The notes beneath the pieces are model-generated. The model saw only the letters and a list, made by a program, of their open reading frames with translations, did not search any database and was not told where the DNA came from. Position numbers and translations under genes: made by a program. Of a DNA stretch of 64,000 nucleotides, positions 1-8,578 are shown one piece after another (positions within the stretch are counted from its first letter, which is position 1; each line of letters begins with the position of its first letter). The stretch is from contig JAWKPC010000018.1 in the NCBI GenBank assembly GCA_041390865.1, positions 21,043-85,042 on the forward strand, read 5' to 3'. This DNA is from JAUIIK01 sp041390865. Lineage in GTDB: Bacteria > Chloroflexota > Chloroflexia > Thermomicrobiales > CFX8.

Positions 1-249
1 GCGATGCTTGCCCGGAGGGCCAGCGAAGTCAGTTTGCGGGATGTCGTCGAGGCGGTCGAGGGGCCTTTTCAGGTGAGCCAGTGCATCATGGAGAGTCGCG
101 CCTGCGATGGCAGCCGTCCATGTGTGATGCATAGCGCCTGGCTCGTCGCACAGCAAGCGCTGCTCGATGATCTGGCTCGCCATTCACTCGATGATCTCGT
201 GCGTTCAGTCGAAGCGGCAACCGCGATCGAGCTTCTGGAAGCGGAGTAG
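1..249 (+). CDS. Rrf2-family transcriptional regulator, C-terminal part (cut by window edge)
   Basis: The visible 82 residues match the end of Rrf2-type DNA-binding regulators (IscR/NsrR family). They include the hallmark stretch DVVEAVEGP followed by three cysteines spaced C-x6-C-x5-C and then a C-x2-H-x2-W segment. In this family such cysteines hold a [2Fe-2S] or [4Fe-4S] cluster that senses nitric oxide, oxidants or Fe-S status. The winged-helix DNA-binding half lies before the window, so the true start is not visible. The stop is five bases before the next gene, so the two are probably co-transcribed. Because the neighbour resembles haem-copper/NO-related membrane proteins, an NsrR-like NO-sensing role is plausible, but this is inference. 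I am confident of the family and unsure of the ligand. Confidence 0.8.
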   Translation, partial: AMLARRASEVSLRDVVEAVEGPFQVSQCIMESRACDGSRPCVMHSAWLVAQQALLDDLARHSLDDLVRSVEAATAIELLEAE

Positions 250-254
250 CCAGG

Positions 255-1532
255 ATGTATCTTGCAAGCCCAAAGCGGATCGTAGCCGGCCATCCGGCGT
301 CACGGTATCTGACCCTCGCAATCATGTCGCTTACAATCGCCGGTCTGCTTGCGCCGCGCGCACTGCCACTCCTGGTCGGAAGTTTCTACGATCGCAGCTT
401 GCTCGCCTTCGTCCATCTCAACACGCTTGGGATCATTGCCGCAGCGATGATCGCCGCGACGTTTCAAGTTCTCCCCTGTGCTCTTGGCGTGCCGTTCGAC
501 GCGAAACGGACGGCGCCGGCGATGTTCTGGCTCCATGTCAGTGGCCTGGCCGTGTTTCTGTATGGATTTCATCAGTCCTGGCATCCGGTGCTGGCAACCG
601 GCGGAATGCTCCTGGTCGGCGGGCTGGGTCTCTACCTGGTAGCCGTGGTGCGTGCCCTCCGGCGAGCGCCACGGCTGGGTGTTACCGGATGGCATGTTGC
701 CGTTTCGCTGCCGGGGCTTTCGGTTGGAATGCTGCTCGGATTCTTGCTTGCCGGTAGCAAGGGCACCTGGTTTCTCGGTGACGTGACGATGCAGGTGTTG
801 TCCGCTCATGCCGTCCTCATGCTAGGCGGATGGGTGCTGGTCATGGTAAACGGCGTCGCCCTTCACATGGTGCCGATGCTCTCCGGTACCGGACTCCAGC
901 CCTGGCGTAGAGTGGCGTTCGTTGAGCTTGCCCTCGTTGCAGCCGGTGCCTGGCTGACTGCCGGAGCACTCTTGTTCACCGTCGGACGGCCCTGGGTGGC
1001 CGCTGGCGCGATCATGATCGTGCTCGGTGAAATCCTGTTCCTGACCCAGATGGTGCGGATCTATCTGCCGGGGCTGAGAGTGCAGCTCGGCCCGCGGATG
1101 CTCTTCGTTCTGACGCTGAGTCTTGCCGGGCTCTCGGCCTCAGGGCTGGTCGTCGCCGGACTGCTTCGGGGGGAGCCGCTCGTTTCGCCATACTGGACCG
1201 CCGCCGGTTGGCTGGCGATCGGCGGGGTCGCGCTGGCGGCAATCCAGGGGCTCGCGCCGGTCATCGGCAGCGAAGTCACCGGCCTCCCGTTGAATCCCAC
1301 GCAAGCCTGGCAGCGAGCGATAGCTTTCGTTGGCTGGCTGGGGTGGACGACGAGTCTGGTTCTCGCGGTCCGGTCGACGCTTGCCGGTGACGCAGATCTC
1401 GCCCGGTTCGCGGGATATGCGGCAACGATCGGTGTCGGCTGCTTCATCGCCAATCTTGCTGGTTCTATCCTGCGGGACCGCCTGATCATTCGCGCCGACA
1501 CGTCCCCCGACAATCAGTTCGGTACGGCGTAG
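255..1532 (+). CDS. Polytopic membrane protein resembling haem-copper oxidase subunit I / NnrS-like proteins
   Basis: This 425-residue protein is almost entirely hydrophobic, with roughly 12 predicted membrane spans. Conserved-looking histidines sit inside spans: HLNTLG near residue 55, HVSG and FHQSWH near 97-112, and SAHAVL and LHMVPM near 180-205. That distribution is reminiscent of haem-ligating helices in subunit I-like proteins of the haem-copper oxidase/NO reductase superfamily and of NnrS. I cannot match the full ligand set of a working oxidase, so a catalytic role is not claimed. It starts five bases after the Rrf2 gene with GGAG upstream of ATG, so it is probably the regulated target. 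It may act in haem/copper handling or NO defence. The next gene is on the other strand. Confidence 0.6.
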   Translation: MYLASPKRIVAGHPASRYLTLAIMSLTIAGLLAPRALPLLVGSFYDRSLLAFVHLNTLGIIAAAMIAATFQVLPCALGVPFDAKRTAPAMFWLHVSGLAVFLYGFHQSWHPVLATGGMLLVGGLGLYLVAVVRALRRAPRLGVTGWHVAVSLPGLSVGMLLGFLLAGSKGTWFLGDVTMQVLSAHAVLMLGGWVLVMVNGVALHMVPMLSGTGLQPWRRVAFVELALVAAGAWLTAGALLFTVGRPWVAAGAIMIVLGEILFLTQMVRIYLPGLRVQLGPRMLFVLTLSLAGLSASGLVVAGLLRGEPLVSPYWTAAGWLAIGGVALAAIQGLAPVIGSEVTGLPLNPTQAWQRAIAFVGWLGWTTSLVLAVRSTLAGDADLARFAGYAATIGVGCFIANLAGSILRDRLIIRADTSPDNQFGTA

Positions 1533-1597
1533 CAGACGCCAAACGAGCCTGTCAGGTCAATCGGGAATTCACTCTTCGTTTGATCGATGGGGATTCG

Positions 1598-2707
1598 CTA
1601 GGATCCGGCGACGAAAAGCGGTTCGCCAAGCATCTCCCGATTGACGCTGATACCCAGCCCCGGTCCTGCCGGCGCGGCGCCGACACCTTGCTCGGAGCGC
1701 GGTTCGTAGCCGGCAATGTGCTCGTTGGTCCAGTCGTTCATGAAGGAGACGGTGAAGAGCGTATCCGCCGGCGTGCTGGCAGCCAGGTGGCTCACCGCCG
1801 CTGAAACGAGGTCGCCACCCCAGGAGTCCTCGATGGTCAGCCGCAGTCCGAGCCGCCCGGCCAGGTCACGAATAAACTTTGCTCCGCTCAGGCCACCGAA
1901 CTTCGAGATCTTCAGGTTGAGCGCTTCCATCCCGCCGTCATGCCAGGCGCGCAAGAGCGACTGGGTGTCGGTGATAACTTCGTCGAGGATCATCGGCAGG
2001 GTCGTGTGCTGCCGCACGTAGATGCACTCCTCCATCGTCGCGCAGGGCTGCTCGTAGTAGACCCGCTCCAGCGGTTCCAGCAGTCGCCCGGCAATGATGG
2101 CGTCCTGCAGGCGGTAGCCGCCGTTAGCGTCGCAGATGAGCTTGTCGCCGGCGTCCGTCACCCCCGCGACGGCCCGGACCCGCTCGGCGTCCTCGTAGGG
2201 ATCGGCCCCGATCTTGACCTGGAAGCTGCGGATGCCCTCGACCTTGCGGGCCAGGACATACTCCGCCATCTGCTCCGGCGGCCCGAGCGGCACGGCTTTG
2301 TAGAGTGGAAAGCTCTCCTGCAAGCGGCCACCCAGCAGGGTCGCAACCGGCTGGCCAGCGACCTTGCCGAGTATGTCCCAGCAGGCGACGTCGACCGGGC
2401 TTTTCGCGTAACGGTGTCCCTTCAAGGTCCGGTCCATCGCCGCATTGACTGCTCCGACGTTCGTTGGATCGAGCCCGATCAGCGCCGGCGCAACCAGCTC
2501 CAGCGCCGCCCGTGCCCCGCCGGCATGCGACTCAAGATAGAGCGGCCCGAGCGGGCAGACCTCTCCCCACCCCTCGACACCCGAATCCGTCACCAGCCGC
2601 ACCACGGTGCTCGCCAGTGACTCCACCGCCTGCCCGCCGGACATCACATAGGTCCCGAAGGCATAGGTCAGGTCATAGCTGTATATCTCGATGTGGGTGA
2701 TCTTCAT
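1598..2707 (-). CDS. Mandelate racemase/muconate lactonizing enzyme family protein (enolase superfamily)
   Basis: The 369-residue length is typical of the MR/MLE group. An N-terminal capping domain (about residues 1-125) precedes a TIM barrel. The three metal-binding acids are visible as CDAN (D193), YEQP (E219) and LDE (D242). Candidate general bases are K165 (QVKIG) and K266/K269 at the sixth strand (LKISK). The ending IEDSWGGD is seen in members acting on proline derivatives, such as hydroxyproline-betaine epimerase and cis-3-hydroxyproline dehydratase. With proline dehydrogenase 1 kb away, a hydroxyproline or proline-betaine substrate is a reasonable guess, but the chemistry (epimerisation or dehydration) cannot be read from sequence. 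ATG at 2707 is the natural start. Confidence 0.8.
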   Translation of the reverse strand: MKITHIEIYSYDLTYAFGTYVMSGGQAVESLASTVVRLVTDSGVEGWGEVCPLGPLYLESHAGGARAALELVAPALIGLDPTNVGAVNAAMDRTLKGHRYAKSPVDVACWDILGKVAGQPVATLLGGRLQESFPLYKAVPLGPPEQMAEYVLARKVEGIRSFQVKIGADPYEDAERVRAVAGVTDAGDKLICDANGGYRLQDAIIAGRLLEPLERVYYEQPCATMEECIYVRQHTTLPMILDEVITDTQSLLRAWHDGGMEALNLKISKFGGLSGAKFIRDLAGRLGLRLTIEDSWGGDLVSAAVSHLAASTPADTLFTVSFMNDWTNEHIAGYEPRSEQGVGAAPAGPGLGISVNREMLGEPLFVAGS

Positions 2708-2727
2708 GGGTGAAGCCCGGAATTCTT

Positions 2728-3081
2728 CTATGGGTTCAATTCGGCATAGATCTGATCGGTTCGTGCGCCTTCGAATCGATAGGTCGTTCGATCTTTCAAG
2801 GTGATCTCCAAGCGTCGCTTACTGTGGCCGAAGAGCCTCGAAATGTCGAATCTGTGCGGCTTGATGAGACAGGTCAAGACGATCTCGCGTCGTGCGATGA
2901 ACCGCTTGTGTAACCCCAGCGCGTTAGAAAACCAGAGCACCCGTCCTGTCGTCACAACCATCCGGCCAATGTTGGCACCGGGGAGCATGGATTGTTCTAA
3001 CAACCAGATGTCCTTGGCTTCGAGAACGATCTCCTCATGTGGATCGAACATTGGAAAACGGCTACGCAGGGAAGATGGCAT
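2728..3081 (-). CDS. Small hypothetical protein with a PH/GRAM-like strand pattern
   Basis: A 117-residue soluble protein, rich in alternating hydrophobic residues consistent with a beta-sandwich. The run from EEIVLEAKDIWLL to TTGRVLWFSNALG resembles the opening of GRAM/bacterial PH-like domains, which often bind lipids or serve as scaffolds. No catalytic motif is visible. A GAGGTGA ribosome-binding site lies just before the ATG at 3081, which supports this start. It sits between the enolase-superfamily gene and a broken HTH gene on the same strand. The domain assignment is weak and the function unknown. Confidence 0.5.
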   Translation of the reverse strand: MPSSLRSRFPMFDPHEEIVLEAKDIWLLEQSMLPGANIGRMVVTTGRVLWFSNALGLHKRFIARREIVLTCLIKPHRFDISRLFGHSKRRLEITLKDRTTYRFEGARTDQIYAELNP

Positions 3082-3170
3082 TCAGTTCACCTCGGCCCCT
3101 AGCCTGGCGGGACAACGGATCAGCTGCAGGCCGTAACGACACCGTCGAAACAAGCGGGGCCCGACGAAAA

Positions 3171-3487
3171 CTAGCGAGAGACAGCCACCTCTGAATCCTG
3201 CTTCTCAACGAGGACGATCCTCTCATCGTCGAACACGGCTGCAACGCCCAATTGCCCCCGATGCGTTCGATGTAGTCGCGTAGGGTCGTCAGGTAGAGAT
3301 CTGACTCTCTGACGATGTGTGCCACAGCTGATTCATCCGCCTCTATTTCTTGTGCTGATGGTTGATTTTCACGATAGTCTGCGATGCGTTGCCCCGTGAC
3401 CATGGCACGTTTCATTTCCCCGACACGCGTTCGGCGGACCGGATCGGACATGACCTGATCGTGCAACTTCTTGAACGAATTCGCCAT
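3171..3487 (-). pseudogene. HigA/XRE-like helix-turn-helix antitoxin-type protein, frameshifted
   Basis: Starting at ATG 3487, the protein begins MANSFKKLHDQVMSDPVRR and continues through a short HTH-like stretch to SDLYLTTLRDYIERIGG. This is the typical ending of Xre/HigA antitoxin-type regulators. Near position 3254 the frame is lost. Restoring one base recovers the expected end (GVAAVFDDERIVLVEKQ..., stop at 3173-3171). The span of 317 bases is one short of a multiple of three, consistent with a single-base deletion. No HigB-like toxin is visible upstream, so it is either a solitary regulator or a remnant. The loss could be real decay or a sequencing error. Confidence 0.6.
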
Positions 3488-3594
3488 CCCAAGCCTCTCG
3501 CGTGTTAGCAGACAACAACGCCTTAAGTCACGTCTCAGCCTTCGTGGAAGTGACGGTATCAGATCCGCTCGGAAAATGGCTCTCTTGTTCGCAT

Positions 3595-3622
3595 GAGATT
3601 TCTCCACTTCGGTCGAAATGAC
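3595..3622. repeat. Dispersed intergenic repeat-like sequence (translates as STEVEKSH)
   Basis: On the minus strand this 28-base stretch reads GTCATTTCGACCGAAGTGGA and continues as GAAATCTC. It belongs to a short motif type that recurs between genes in many bacteria and often shows up as spurious STEVEKS peptides in predicted proteins. It lies in the gap before proline dehydrogenase. The call rests on memory of such motifs. Only a related motif (54313-54338), not an identical copy, is present in this window. Confidence 0.4.
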
Positions 3623-3673
3623 AGCTTGGGTTGGGTGCCGGTGCATCGAAATGGCTGAGTTGCGCTACATAAA

Positions 3674-4615
3674 TCAAGCTCCCGGCAGCATCTGCCGTGC
3701 CACGAACAAGAGGTTGGCCGGGCGTTCGGCCATGCGACGCATCAGATAGGGGTACCAGTCGGGGCCAAAGGGAGTCGCAATCAGGACCTTGTAGCCGCGG
3801 TTCAGGAGATCTCGCTGGAGGTCGGTGCGGATGCCGTAGAGCATCTGGAACTCGAACTTGTCCTGGCTGATGTTGTTGCGGGTGGTGAACTCGATGACGT
3901 AGTCGATGATCCGGTCGTCGTGGGTCGCGACTGCCGTGTAGCCGCCGTGGGCCAACGAGTACTTCACCGCCCGGAGATAGGCGACATCGACCTCGCGCTT
4001 ATCCGGGTAGGCGATCTCGGCCGGCTCCAGGTAGGCGCCCTTCACGATGCGCAAATCCGGTTGATATTCCATCAGCATCTTCAGGTCGCGTTCGGTGCGG
4101 TAGAGATAGCTCTGGAGGACGGTGCCGACGTTGTCGTGACCGGAGGTCCGGAGGTTGCGGTAGATCAGGATCGTGACATCGACCCGGCTCGACTCTTCCA
4201 TGTCGATCCGGACGAAGGTTCCAAGTGTCGCCGCATGCTCGACGATCCGCTCCAGGTTGCGATAGGCGATCTCTTCCCCGAGATCGAGCCCGAGGTGCGT
4301 CAGTTTGACCGAGAGGTTGGTCTTGAGCCCCTCGGCGTGGAGCCGGTCGAGGATGTAGATGTACTCGCCGACGACGGCCAGCGCTTCGGCTTCGTCGGCG
4401 ATACCCTCGCCAAGCAGGGTCGTGTTGGTCTTGAACCCCTCGTCTTCGAGCCGCTTCAGATTGACGATGGCCTCGTCGATATCCTCACCGGCGACGAAGC
4501 GAGCCGCCCCGAGTTGCATCCCGTACTTGTCGACGACCGATTCGACGGCCGGATTCCCCACAGCCAGCAGGATGCCCTTGCGAAATAACGTGTTGAGATT
4601 CAGACCGGCACTCAT
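3674..4615 (-). CDS. Proline dehydrogenase (monofunctional, FAD-dependent)
   Basis: This 313-residue enzyme oxidises L-proline to pyrroline-5-carboxylate, passing electrons through FAD to the quinone pool at the inner face of the membrane. The length fits the monofunctional family. Family motifs are visible in order: LSVKLTHLG, FVRIDMEESS, GTVLQSYLYRT, LRIVKGAYLEP, VATHDD, FEFQMLYGIR and PFGPDWYPYLMRRMAERPAN. The last holds the paired arginines that bind the proline carboxylate. No P5C dehydrogenase gene is in the window, so the second step is encoded elsewhere. The start at 4615 gives the usual N-terminal helix. The upstream gap holds a large inverted repeat (4681-4777). Confidence 0.95.
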   Translation of the reverse strand: MSAGLNLNTLFRKGILLAVGNPAVESVVDKYGMQLGAARFVAGEDIDEAIVNLKRLEDEGFKTNTTLLGEGIADEAEALAVVGEYIYILDRLHAEGLKTNLSVKLTHLGLDLGEEIAYRNLERIVEHAATLGTFVRIDMEESSRVDVTILIYRNLRTSGHDNVGTVLQSYLYRTERDLKMLMEYQPDLRIVKGAYLEPAEIAYPDKREVDVAYLRAVKYSLAHGGYTAVATHDDRIIDYVIEFTTRNNISQDKFEFQMLYGIRTDLQRDLLNRGYKVLIATPFGPDWYPYLMRRMAERPANLLFVARQMLPGA

Positions 4616-4680
4616 GGTGTGTTCTCCCTTATCTTCCAGGGCAATTGTAGTGGGTTAGCGTATCCGGTATTGCTCTTTCC

Positions 4681-4777
4681 GTAGAGACGTGCCGTTGGCG
4701 CGTCTCAATTCGTCACCATGATGTCACCTGACGTTGGCAGACATCAAACGCAAGACGCGCCAGCGGCACATGTCTAC
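4681..4777. repeat. Imperfect 25-bp inverted repeat, MITE- or REP-like
   Basis: Arms at 4681-4705 and 4753-4777 are inverted copies differing at only about three positions. Their core on the plus strand is GTGCCGTTGGCGCGTCT. They are separated by 47 bases containing no reading frame. The element fills the gap between divergently spaced minus-strand genes for proline dehydrogenase and the M20 peptidase. The size and near-palindromic ends look like a small non-autonomous mobile element or a REP hairpin. A terminator for the M20 gene is an alternative. Confidence 0.6.
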
Positions 4778-4803
4778 ATAAGCTCTAAAGGCTGAGAAGA
4801 TGC

Positions 4804-6288
4804 CTACCCGGCATCATTCCCAACGTAGTTGTAGATCGTGGCGACGTAACCCTTCTCGGCGCCGGCGAGGCCATAGACCCGGTCGTTGCCCTCGATGACG
4901 TAGTACTCGTCGTAGCTGTGGGCGCGGCCGCCGTGACCGAGCGCGCCGAGCGCGAGAGGGAGCTGCAGCGGGTCGCGGTTGAAGAGATAGGCTGGCCAGT
5001 AGGGACCGAGCCCGCCCGCCCCGGTGCCGGGCATCAGCCGGTACTCGACGCCGAACTCGTCGTACATCCCGAAGACGGCCCGCATGATGTCGGTGTCGTA
5101 GCTGGCGACGACCCAGGGCACGTCGCCGATGACGTTGATTTCCACATCTTCGTAGCCGCGGCTGTCAAGGTGGGCGCGGACCTTCGACAGCAGATCCTGG
5201 CCATCCTGGTCGGGGACGTAGCGGCAGTTGTGCTTGCTGGTGACGCTGTTCGGCATGATCGAGCCGGCCGTACCGGGCGTCGTCAGGCCGCCCCAGATGC
5301 CGTCCATGTTCAGGCTGGTGCCGAAGATCGAGTCCTGAAGCAGCTCCCGGCGCGACTTGCCGGGGATGAACCCGCCGATGCCGAGCAGCCGGGCCGTCGC
5401 TTCCAGATCGACATCCTCGACCATCGCATCGAGCATCCGCTGGTCGTCGGCGCTCGGCGGCTGCTGGCCGTCGTACCAGCCCTCGACAAGGATCGTGTTG
5501 CCGTTGTCGCTGGTCAACGTGTTGAGCATCTCGATGTGCCGCCAGGCGATGCTGTCGACGGTGCGCTTGTAGGTGCCGTGGATGTTCGATTTGGCCGGAC
5601 CCCGGCCCCACGACTCGCCGCTGGTCGTCAGCTCGAAGTAGAGGCAGCCCTCCGAGCCGGACATCGGCTTGGCGATCCCGTTCTGATCCTGCCAGCCGAA
5701 CCCGAGCATCGCGTCGGCCTGGCGGAGCCGTTCGGCGTTGCGATGGATGAACTCGTGGAGCCCGATGCTCATCCGCTCTTCGTCGCCCTCGGCAATGAGC
5801 ATCAGGTTGACCGGCAGCTCCCCGGCGACGGCCTTGATTGACATCAAGGCATTGAGCAGCGCCATCTGCGGGCCTTTGGAATTGATTGTTCCCCGGCCGA
5901 TCATGACCGCCTTGAACGGCTCCTGCTCGATGATCTCACCGGCGTGTGGCGGTTTCACCCAGCGGTCCGGATCGCCAGTGGGCATCGTGTCGTACATGAA
6001 ATAGAGCAGCAGCGTCTTCTCGGCTCCGGCGTCGTAGTGGCCGAAGACGACCGGGTTGGCGATCGTTCCCCAGCGCGTTTCGCCGATCGGGTCGATCTCG
6101 ACCGTCTGGCAGCCCAGCTCCCGGAAGAACGACGCCGTCAGCTCGGCGCACTCCTGGATGCCCTCGCCGGTGTTCGAGATCGACGGCTGGCTGATCCAAC
6201 TCCGCAGCCGCTCGATGTGATCGTCGATGTTCGTGTCGATATGGTCGTAGATGGCCTGCTTGAGATTTGCGTTCACTGTGCGCTCCAT
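4804..6288 (-). CDS. M20-family peptidase-like protein with altered metal-site motifs
   Basis: The 494-residue protein has the M20 layout: an N-terminal catalytic half, an inserted dimerisation domain (about 210-360) and a C-terminal return ending in GRAHSYDEYYVIEG with the expected late histidine. M20 enzymes normally cleave dipeptides or acyl-amino acids with two zinc ions. The usual G-H-x-D motif here reads FMYDTMP, so the first metal-binding histidine appears replaced by methionine. The GRG-x-x-D-x-K-G element reads GRGTINSKG, with Asn for Asp. The acidic pair is present as EGDEER. The family fold is clear, but activity and metal content are uncertain. The start at 6288 keeps the usual N-terminal helix. 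Confidence 0.8.
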   Translation of the reverse strand: MERTVNANLKQAIYDHIDTNIDDHIERLRSWISQPSISNTGEGIQECAELTASFFRELGCQTVEIDPIGETRWGTIANPVVFGHYDAGAEKTLLLYFMYDTMPTGDPDRWVKPPHAGEIIEQEPFKAVMIGRGTINSKGPQMALLNALMSIKAVAGELPVNLMLIAEGDEERMSIGLHEFIHRNAERLRQADAMLGFGWQDQNGIAKPMSGSEGCLYFELTTSGESWGRGPAKSNIHGTYKRTVDSIAWRHIEMLNTLTSDNGNTILVEGWYDGQQPPSADDQRMLDAMVEDVDLEATARLLGIGGFIPGKSRRELLQDSIFGTSLNMDGIWGGLTTPGTAGSIMPNSVTSKHNCRYVPDQDGQDLLSKVRAHLDSRGYEDVEINVIGDVPWVVASYDTDIMRAVFGMYDEFGVEYRLMPGTGAGGLGPYWPAYLFNRDPLQLPLALGALGHGGRAHSYDEYYVIEGNDRVYGLAGAEKGYVATIYNYVGNDAG

Positions 6289-6394
6289 CTTCAGTTGGCA
6301 GCCGTCGAAATTCCGGTGTCGACTATAGTAGCCGGGCGGGGACTTCCGGGAAGTGGTTGTATGGATGCATGGCGCAAGGATAGAGAGTCGTCTG

Positions 6395-7378
6395 ATGCGA
6401 GCAATGGTGATCGATGAGTATGGCCCACCTGATGTACTGCATATGGCTGAAGTGCCGAAGCCAACCCCTGGTCCCGATGATGTTCTGATCAGGGTCCACG
6501 CAACCCAGGTTGCCGCGGCGGACTACCGCGTCCGCGGCTCAAACTTCCCGGCTTTCGCCTGGTTACCGGCGCGGATGATGTTTGGGTTGAGACGGCCGAA
6601 GTTTCGGATTCTCGGCGGCAATTTCGCCGGGGAGGTCACGGCCGTTGGCAGCAATGTCCGGCGTTTCGATGTGGGTGATCGTGTGTTCGGCTCGACCAGC
6701 GGAAAATTCGGCGCCTATGCCGAGTTCCTTTGTATCCCGGACGACACAGCGATGACGAAGATGCCGGCCGGCATGACCTACGAAGAGGCTGCCGCCATAC
6801 CCTTCGGCGCCCTCACCGCTACCTTCTGGCTACGCGACAAGTGTGACATCAAGCCTGGTCAGGATGTTCTGATCTACGGTGCCTCCGGCGCGGTTGGCAC
6901 GGCTGCCGTGCAACTCGCGAAGCACTTTGGAGCCGCGGTGACGGGCGTCTGTAGCACAGCCAATGCGGAACTCGTGGAGTCGCTCGGCGCAGACCGGGTC
7001 ATCGACTACACGAAGACCGACTTCACGAAGGAAGGCCGGCGATACGACGTCATTTTCGAGACGGTGGGCAAAAGTTCGGTTGCCGGTGGCATGGGTGTAC
7101 TGAAGGACAATGGAATCTATCTTGCTAATGCAATCGGGATGTCGACGCTTGCTCAGATGCTGCGGTACTCGGTCGGTAGCAGCAAGAAGATCATCGGGAC
7201 GGTCGCACGCTTTAGCCGCGAAGATCTGGAATTCATCCGCGACCTCTACGACGCCGGAGAGTTCAAAGCCGTCATCGACCGCAGCTATCCCTTCGAGGAG
7301 ATGCCAGAAGCCCACCGCTACGCCGACACCGGTCACAAGAAAGGCAACGTCGTCGTGATGATCGAGCATGAAGGGTAG
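6395..7378 (+). CDS. NAD(P)-dependent medium-chain dehydrogenase, quinone-oxidoreductase type
   Basis: A 327-residue MDR-superfamily oxidoreductase. The N-terminal GroES-like domain starts MRAMVIDEYGPPDVL. The Rossmann nucleotide-binding motif is YGASGAVGTAA near residue 170. The structural- and catalytic-zinc cysteines of alcohol dehydrogenases are absent, which places it with zinc-independent quinone or enone reductases. I chose ATG 6395 because it gives the standard family N-terminus. An in-frame upstream start at 6353 would add a non-conserved tail. It stands alone, divergent from the M20 gene. The substrate is unknown. Confidence 0.85.
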   Translation: MRAMVIDEYGPPDVLHMAEVPKPTPGPDDVLIRVHATQVAAADYRVRGSNFPAFAWLPARMMFGLRRPKFRILGGNFAGEVTAVGSNVRRFDVGDRVFGSTSGKFGAYAEFLCIPDDTAMTKMPAGMTYEEAAAIPFGALTATFWLRDKCDIKPGQDVLIYGASGAVGTAAVQLAKHFGAAVTGVCSTANAELVESLGADRVIDYTKTDFTKEGRRYDVIFETVGKSSVAGGMGVLKDNGIYLANAIGMSTLAQMLRYSVGSSKKIIGTVARFSREDLEFIRDLYDAGEFKAVIDRSYPFEEMPEAHRYADTGHKKGNVVVMIEHEG

Positions 7379-7846
7379 ATCAACCACGGAATTCCGGCGG
7401 TGCTCGCTGATCGGTTACACGCCGACGAGCAAGCCTTCTTCCTCCGGCGGTTCCACTCGATGCTTCTCTGCGAAGATTCGGCAGATGTGCGTTGTGTGGC
7501 GCGGTGATTGGTATGCGACAGGGGCAGTGGCTCGAACTGCCGGGTAGACGAAGTCGTCCAGGGCGACGCGATCGAATCGGTCGCCGTGAACCTGACAGCC
7601 TATGCGTGCGTCGATAGGGCTAACCAGAGAACCGTCGAAATTCGGTTGCATCGTCGAGACGATCCCATCGATCCATGCGTTTTCCCTTGCCGACACTCAG
7701 GCCGCTGGACTGCCAGACACGAATGTCCACGCCCCGCGAATCCATGGGGCCGGATATCCGCCTACCACTACATAGATCGGTTCGAAGGACATTGTTGCTA
7801 CTATCACTCTAGCTAGTGTTCAGACAGGTCGAGTGCAGCAGGTGCA
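7379..7846. other. Gap with no recognisable gene
   Basis: About 470 bases without a frame that looks coding. A 93-codon minus-strand frame (7415-7696) has no recognisable motif and no clear ribosome-binding site. It could be decayed coding DNA. No strong hairpin, tRNA or repeat was seen. Confidence 0.5.
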
Positions 7847-8578
7847 CTATTCGATTAGTAATGCCCGCAGACCGTCAATCGAGTCATGCTCCAGGCCGTG
7901 ATGCAGGAAATAGCCCTCGATCGAGCCGTGGGTGGTGCGGAGTGAGTCGAGCATGGATTGGATTGCCTCGGGGGCAATTGCGTCGCCGGGGTGGGGATCG
8001 GCATCGGATGGTTCGGGCGGGAGCTCGCCGCGTTCGATCAGGAAGGCGATCCAGCGAGGCATGTGCCGGGCGGTAAGCGAATAGTCTTCGACGATCGTCT
8101 CGTCATCGACACCGAGCAGCGCCAGCAGGAGCGCAATGATCAGGCCGGTACGGTCTTTGCCGGCCGAGCAGTGGACCACGGCCGGGAGCGTGTCCTGAGC
8201 GGCTATCGCCTGGACGATGCGCGCAGTATCGTCGCCGCAGCGTTCGACGAGCGGCAGATAGGCCAGCCCCACCGGAAGATCGGGAACACCGCTGAGCCGC
8301 TCGATGTCGCCGAACGGGACATGATGACGAGTGATATCGGTCTTCGCCAGCCTTCCGGGCGTCCCGGAACGCGCCAGGTCATCCGGCCAGCGGATGTCGA
8401 CGACCGTCTTCAGGCCGAGGTCGTCTTCGAGACGCCGTACACCCACGGCGGAAATGCGGTGCAGATCACCCGAGCGATAGAGTCTCTTCCAGCGAGTTTG
8501 ACGGCCATCGACCGTCGGATAGCCGCCGATATCCCGGAAGTTGAAGACACCGGGAAGGTCGATCGACCTCTGGTTCAA
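7847..8578 (-). CDS. Tyrosine/serine protein phosphatase, Y_phosphatase3 type
   Basis: The protein carries the Cys-x5-Arg phosphatase loop as HCSAGKDRTG, in which the cysteine forms the phospho-enzyme intermediate. The start NFRDIGGYPTVDGR and YRSGDLHRIS is typical of this family, which removes phosphate from Tyr/Ser residues or from phosphoinositides. The best start is TTG at 8578, which overlaps the stop of the upstream hydrolase gene and suggests translational coupling. No ATG or GTG fits in frame close to the conserved N-terminus. A frame extends upstream to 9118 but runs antisense-like through the hydrolase and is rejected. The family is sure and the start less so. Confidence 0.8.
   Translation of the reverse strand: MNQRSIDLPGVFNFRDIGGYPTVDGRQTRWKRLYRSGDLHRISAVGVRRLEDDLGLKTVVDIRWPDDLARSGTPGRLAKTDITRHHVPFGDIERLSGVPDLPVGLAYLPLVERCGDDTARIVQAIAAQDTLPAVVHCSAGKDRTGLIIALLLALLGVDDETIVEDYSLTARHMPRWIAFLIERGELPPEPSDADPHPGDAIAPEAIQSMLDSLRTTHGSIEGYFLHHGLEHDSIDGLRALLIE

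Noticed and set aside
7415..7696. 93-codon minus-strand frame as a possible gene
   Set aside because: No motif, weak start context and no partner. It was left as an unassigned gap.
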